DNA of 6,672 nucleotides from an uncultured Hyphomicrobiales bacterium (GTDB taxonomy: Bacteria; Pseudomonadota; Alphaproteobacteria; Rhizobiales; Beijerinckiaceae): contig CAIZGQ010000316.1 of assembly GCA_903932565.1 (NCBI GenBank), forward strand, positions 1-6,672. Reading direction: 5' to 3'. A program made the translations under genes and the position numbers. Below are positions 5,244 to 6,672 of the stretch, piece after piece (positions within the stretch are counted from its first letter, which is position 1; the number at the start of each line of letters is the position of its first letter). The notes beneath the pieces were generated by a model, which did no database searches, was not told where the DNA came from, and saw only the letters and a list, made by a program, of their open reading frames with translations.

Positions 5244-6115
5244 ATGAACACGGCGCTCAGATATTGAGCAAGCATTGGGGCTTTGGTCCCGTTTCGGGTT
5301 CCAATTTAAATGAGATTGGCGTCACAGCCGCGCACTGGCATGTCGAAGTCGCGGAAACTCCTGACGTGGACCTAAGCAATAATGTTTTGGCATTATCAAT
5401 TAAGCCTTGCCGCACAACCCGATTTATAAGCGGCGGTTATAAAAGTATGTCGTTGCAAAATGGTGGGGTGGGCTTGCTTGCGGCGGGCCCGATGGGACGC
5501 TGGACTTATGATTCTCCTCAAGAAGTAATTCACATCTATATTCCGCAGTCACTTATAACACGTGTCGCGGCTCAGAGCAGCAAAGGATGTATCGAGCCGA
5601 TTTTAAGGGAAGGGATTAACTTAGCTGATCCGTTTCTCACCGTGGTATTGAACCAAGCCCAACGAGCAATGGGAGAAGGTTATGAAAGTGCTCTCTACAT
5701 ATCGTCATTTAGCGAAAGCCTCGCTCATCATTTAATCCGATATCATTCTAATGCACATTCAATTGTATGGCCTAGGCGCCAAGGTGTCCTTGCTGCCTGG
5801 CAGCAAAGGCGGGTTATCGAATTTCTTCAAGCAAGAATTTGTGACGAGCCTACGCTTTCGCAAATTGCAGAACAGGTCGGTCTTTCCGCTTTTCACTTTG
5901 CGCGCGCGTTTAAGATATCAACGGGCGTGTCTCCATATCGCTACCTCATACAATTGCGGATTATAAAAGCCCGCTGGCTTCTAGAAAATTCGGATTTTCC
6001 GATTTCTGAGATTTCAGCTCGCGTAGGCTATGATGACCCGAGTTATTTTGCGCGGCTGTTCCGGCGCGAGGTGGGCGTGACGCCGGCGGCGTATCGACGG
6101 GAGCGGCGGCGGTGA
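5240..6115 (+). CDS. AraC/XylS-family transcriptional regulator 3 of the array
   Basis: A 291-residue AraC-type regulator. The N-terminal 185 residues are a sensor with a cupin-like pattern, GGVGLLAAGPMGRWTY (75-90) and EVIHIYIP (95-102), laid out like that of regulator 1 but with little identity. The C-terminal domain holds HTH 1, LSQIAEQVGLSAFHFARAFK (206-225), and HTH 2, ISEISARVGYDDPSYFARLF (255-274), almost identical to regulator 1, so both probably recognise the same DNA half-sites while sensing different ligands. Base composition is odd: sampled lines of the sensor part are about 38-43% GC, while the last 60 bases or so reach about 80%. That step, plus the near-identical 3' block, points to a mosaic gene. 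It starts at GTG 5240, overlapping the stop of regulator 2. Ligand and targets unknown. Confidence 0.9.
   Translation: MNEHGAQILSKHWGFGPVSGSNLNEIGVTAAHWHVEVAETPDVDLSNNVLALSIKPCRTTRFISGGYKSMSLQNGGVGLLAAGPMGRWTYDSPQEVIHIYIPQSLITRVAAQSSKGCIEPILREGINLADPFLTVVLNQAQRAMGEGYESALYISSFSESLAHHLIRYHSNAHSIVWPRRQGVLAAWQQRRVIEFLQARICDEPTLSQIAEQVGLSAFHFARAFKISTGVSPYRYLIQLRIIKARWLLENSDFPISEISARVGYDDPSYFARLFRREVGVTPAAYRRERRR
6023..6115 (+). repeat. 93-bp conserved regulator 3' end, copy 3
   Basis: Third copy of the terminal block, 88 of 93 identical to copy 1. The only amino-acid change against copy 1 is Trp to Arg near the C-terminus (RRERRR against RREWRR). Its invariant 23-base segment is at 6050-6072. The 150 bases before it match the equivalent part of regulator 1 at only about 121 of 150 by my count, so identity rises abruptly at this block. 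Confidence 0.9.
6099..6115 (+). promoter_or_regulatory. GGGAG-N8-GTGA start/stop junction, regulators 3 to 4
   Basis: GGGAG at 6099-6103, eight bases, then GTG at 6112-6114 overlapping TGA at 6113-6115. This is the third identical junction in the array. It fixes the start of regulator 4 at GTG rather than at the internal ATG at 6136. Confidence 0.8.
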
Positions 6116-6672
6116 GCGCTTCGATCGTCGACAACATGGCGCGTGGTTGGAACCGGAAGCCCGACCATATGACCGACGAAAGCGGCGCACTGAGTGTTTC
6201 AGCGGCGCTTTGGTCGCACAATTCGGACGACGTCCAGGAAGTCTGGGGTGCCCCCGATCCCGACCGTCTCGTCATTTCAACTATCATGGGCACCAACCTC
6301 AATACCGAGATATTCAAAGACGATCGGCATAGATTTTCAACGCATATAGGACCTGGGGGCGTGCAGATAATGGAGGCTGGCGTGCGTCCGCGCGCCGTTC
6401 ATCGCGGACGCTGGGAAGTCTTGCACCTCTACCTGAGCCAGAATGGACTTGAAAAATTGGCATTGGAGGAGGGGCTAATCGGATCTTTTGGGGAACTTGA
6501 GATAGTAGACCCGCAAGGCGCTGTCGATCGCGTGTTGCAGCGGATCAGCTACGACGTGGTTTCAGAGATGCGCGAGGCCGCTTCGCTTTGCCGATTACGG
6601 ATCGAGGCACTGAGCGTTGATGTTGGTATCCGCCTGATACGATGCTGGTCGAATTTGACGGTGATCAAAAGG
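6112..6672 (+). CDS. AraC/XylS-family regulator 4 of the array, sensor part only (3' end beyond the window)
   Basis: An open frame of exactly 187 codons starts at GTG 6112 and leaves the right edge without a stop. Only the sensor region is visible; the helix-turn-helix domain would lie beyond the edge, so the family call rests on homology to regulator 1 and on position. Without gaps the sensor aligns with residues 18-195 of regulator 1 at about 84 of 178 identities by hand count. Shared segments include DNM.RGWNR near the start, DDVQEVW, AGVRPRAVHRG, W(D/E)V.HLYL, EEGLI and LRI. The gene is coupled to regulator 3 by the GTGA overlap. It is probably a duplicate of regulator 1 that has since diverged in ligand preference. 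Whether it ends in a fourth copy of the 93-bp block, followed by further regulators, cannot be seen. Confidence 0.85.
   Translation, partial: MSASIVDNMARGWNRKPDHMTDESGALSVSAALWSHNSDDVQEVWGAPDPDRLVISTIMGTNLNTEIFKDDRHRFSTHIGPGGVQIMEAGVRPRAVHRGRWEVLHLYLSQNGLEKLALEEGLIGSFGELEIVDPQGAVDRVLQRISYDVVSEMREAASLCRLRIEALSVDVGIRLIRCWSNLTVIKR

Noticed and set aside
5244..5246. ATG as the start of regulator 3
   Set aside because: It is out of frame with the regulator; GTG 5240 has the same GGGAG-N8 spacing as the other junctions.
4291..6115. The 93-bp repeats as an insertion sequence, attachment site or CRISPR-like array
   Set aside because: They are in-frame coding ends of the AraC domain, contain no spacer-sized units or transposase, and occur at about 0.87 kb intervals set by gene length.

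Overview
The window looks like a bacterial catabolic locus built around a divergent intergenic region, most likely from an alphaproteobacterium. GC content is in the mid-50s by eye but very uneven. The placement is an impression from protein style and the mix of families (17beta-HSD-like SDR, class I/II aldehyde dehydrogenase, SnoaL-like protein, AraC regulators); no rRNA or tRNA is present to fix the taxon.

Left half, minus strand, positions 1-2974. Three co-directional genes run leftwards from about position 2974: an aldehyde dehydrogenase, then a short-chain dehydrogenase/reductase, then a SnoaL/NTF2-fold protein that leaves the window. All key catalytic residues of the two dehydrogenases are present. 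The set reads as an alcohol -> aldehyde -> acid oxidation operon with an accessory SnoaL-like enzyme; the substrate cannot be read from sequence. The 85-base ALDH-SDR gap holds a strong inverted repeat that could also fold as a pseudoknot.

Middle, positions 2975-3435. This is a non-coding divergent region with several small inverted and direct repeats (operator candidates). Close to the first regulator there is a possible 9-codon leader ORF, well placed behind a Shine-Dalgarno-like sequence and overlapping the regulator start by ATGA.

Right half, plus strand, positions 3436-6672. At least four AraC/XylS-family regulators lie head to tail, the last cut by the window edge. Every visible junction has the same build: GGGAG, eight bases, then GTGA, in which the GTG start of one gene overlaps the TGA stop of the previous one. 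The first three genes share a 93-bp 3' end (88/93 identical between genes 1 and 3) that stops exactly at the stop codon and carries the next gene's ribosome binding site and start. Upstream of this block, identity between genes 1 and 3 falls to about 81%, mostly through synonymous change, and the N-terminal sensor halves are much more different. Regulators 1 and 4 have paralogous sensors (about 47% identical); 2 and 3 have others. The locus is best read as a tandem cassette array of regulators with interchangeable sensors and homogenised DNA-binding ends, probably feeding several ligand inputs onto the divergent oxidation operon and perhaps onto other targets. This array is the most unusual thing in the window.
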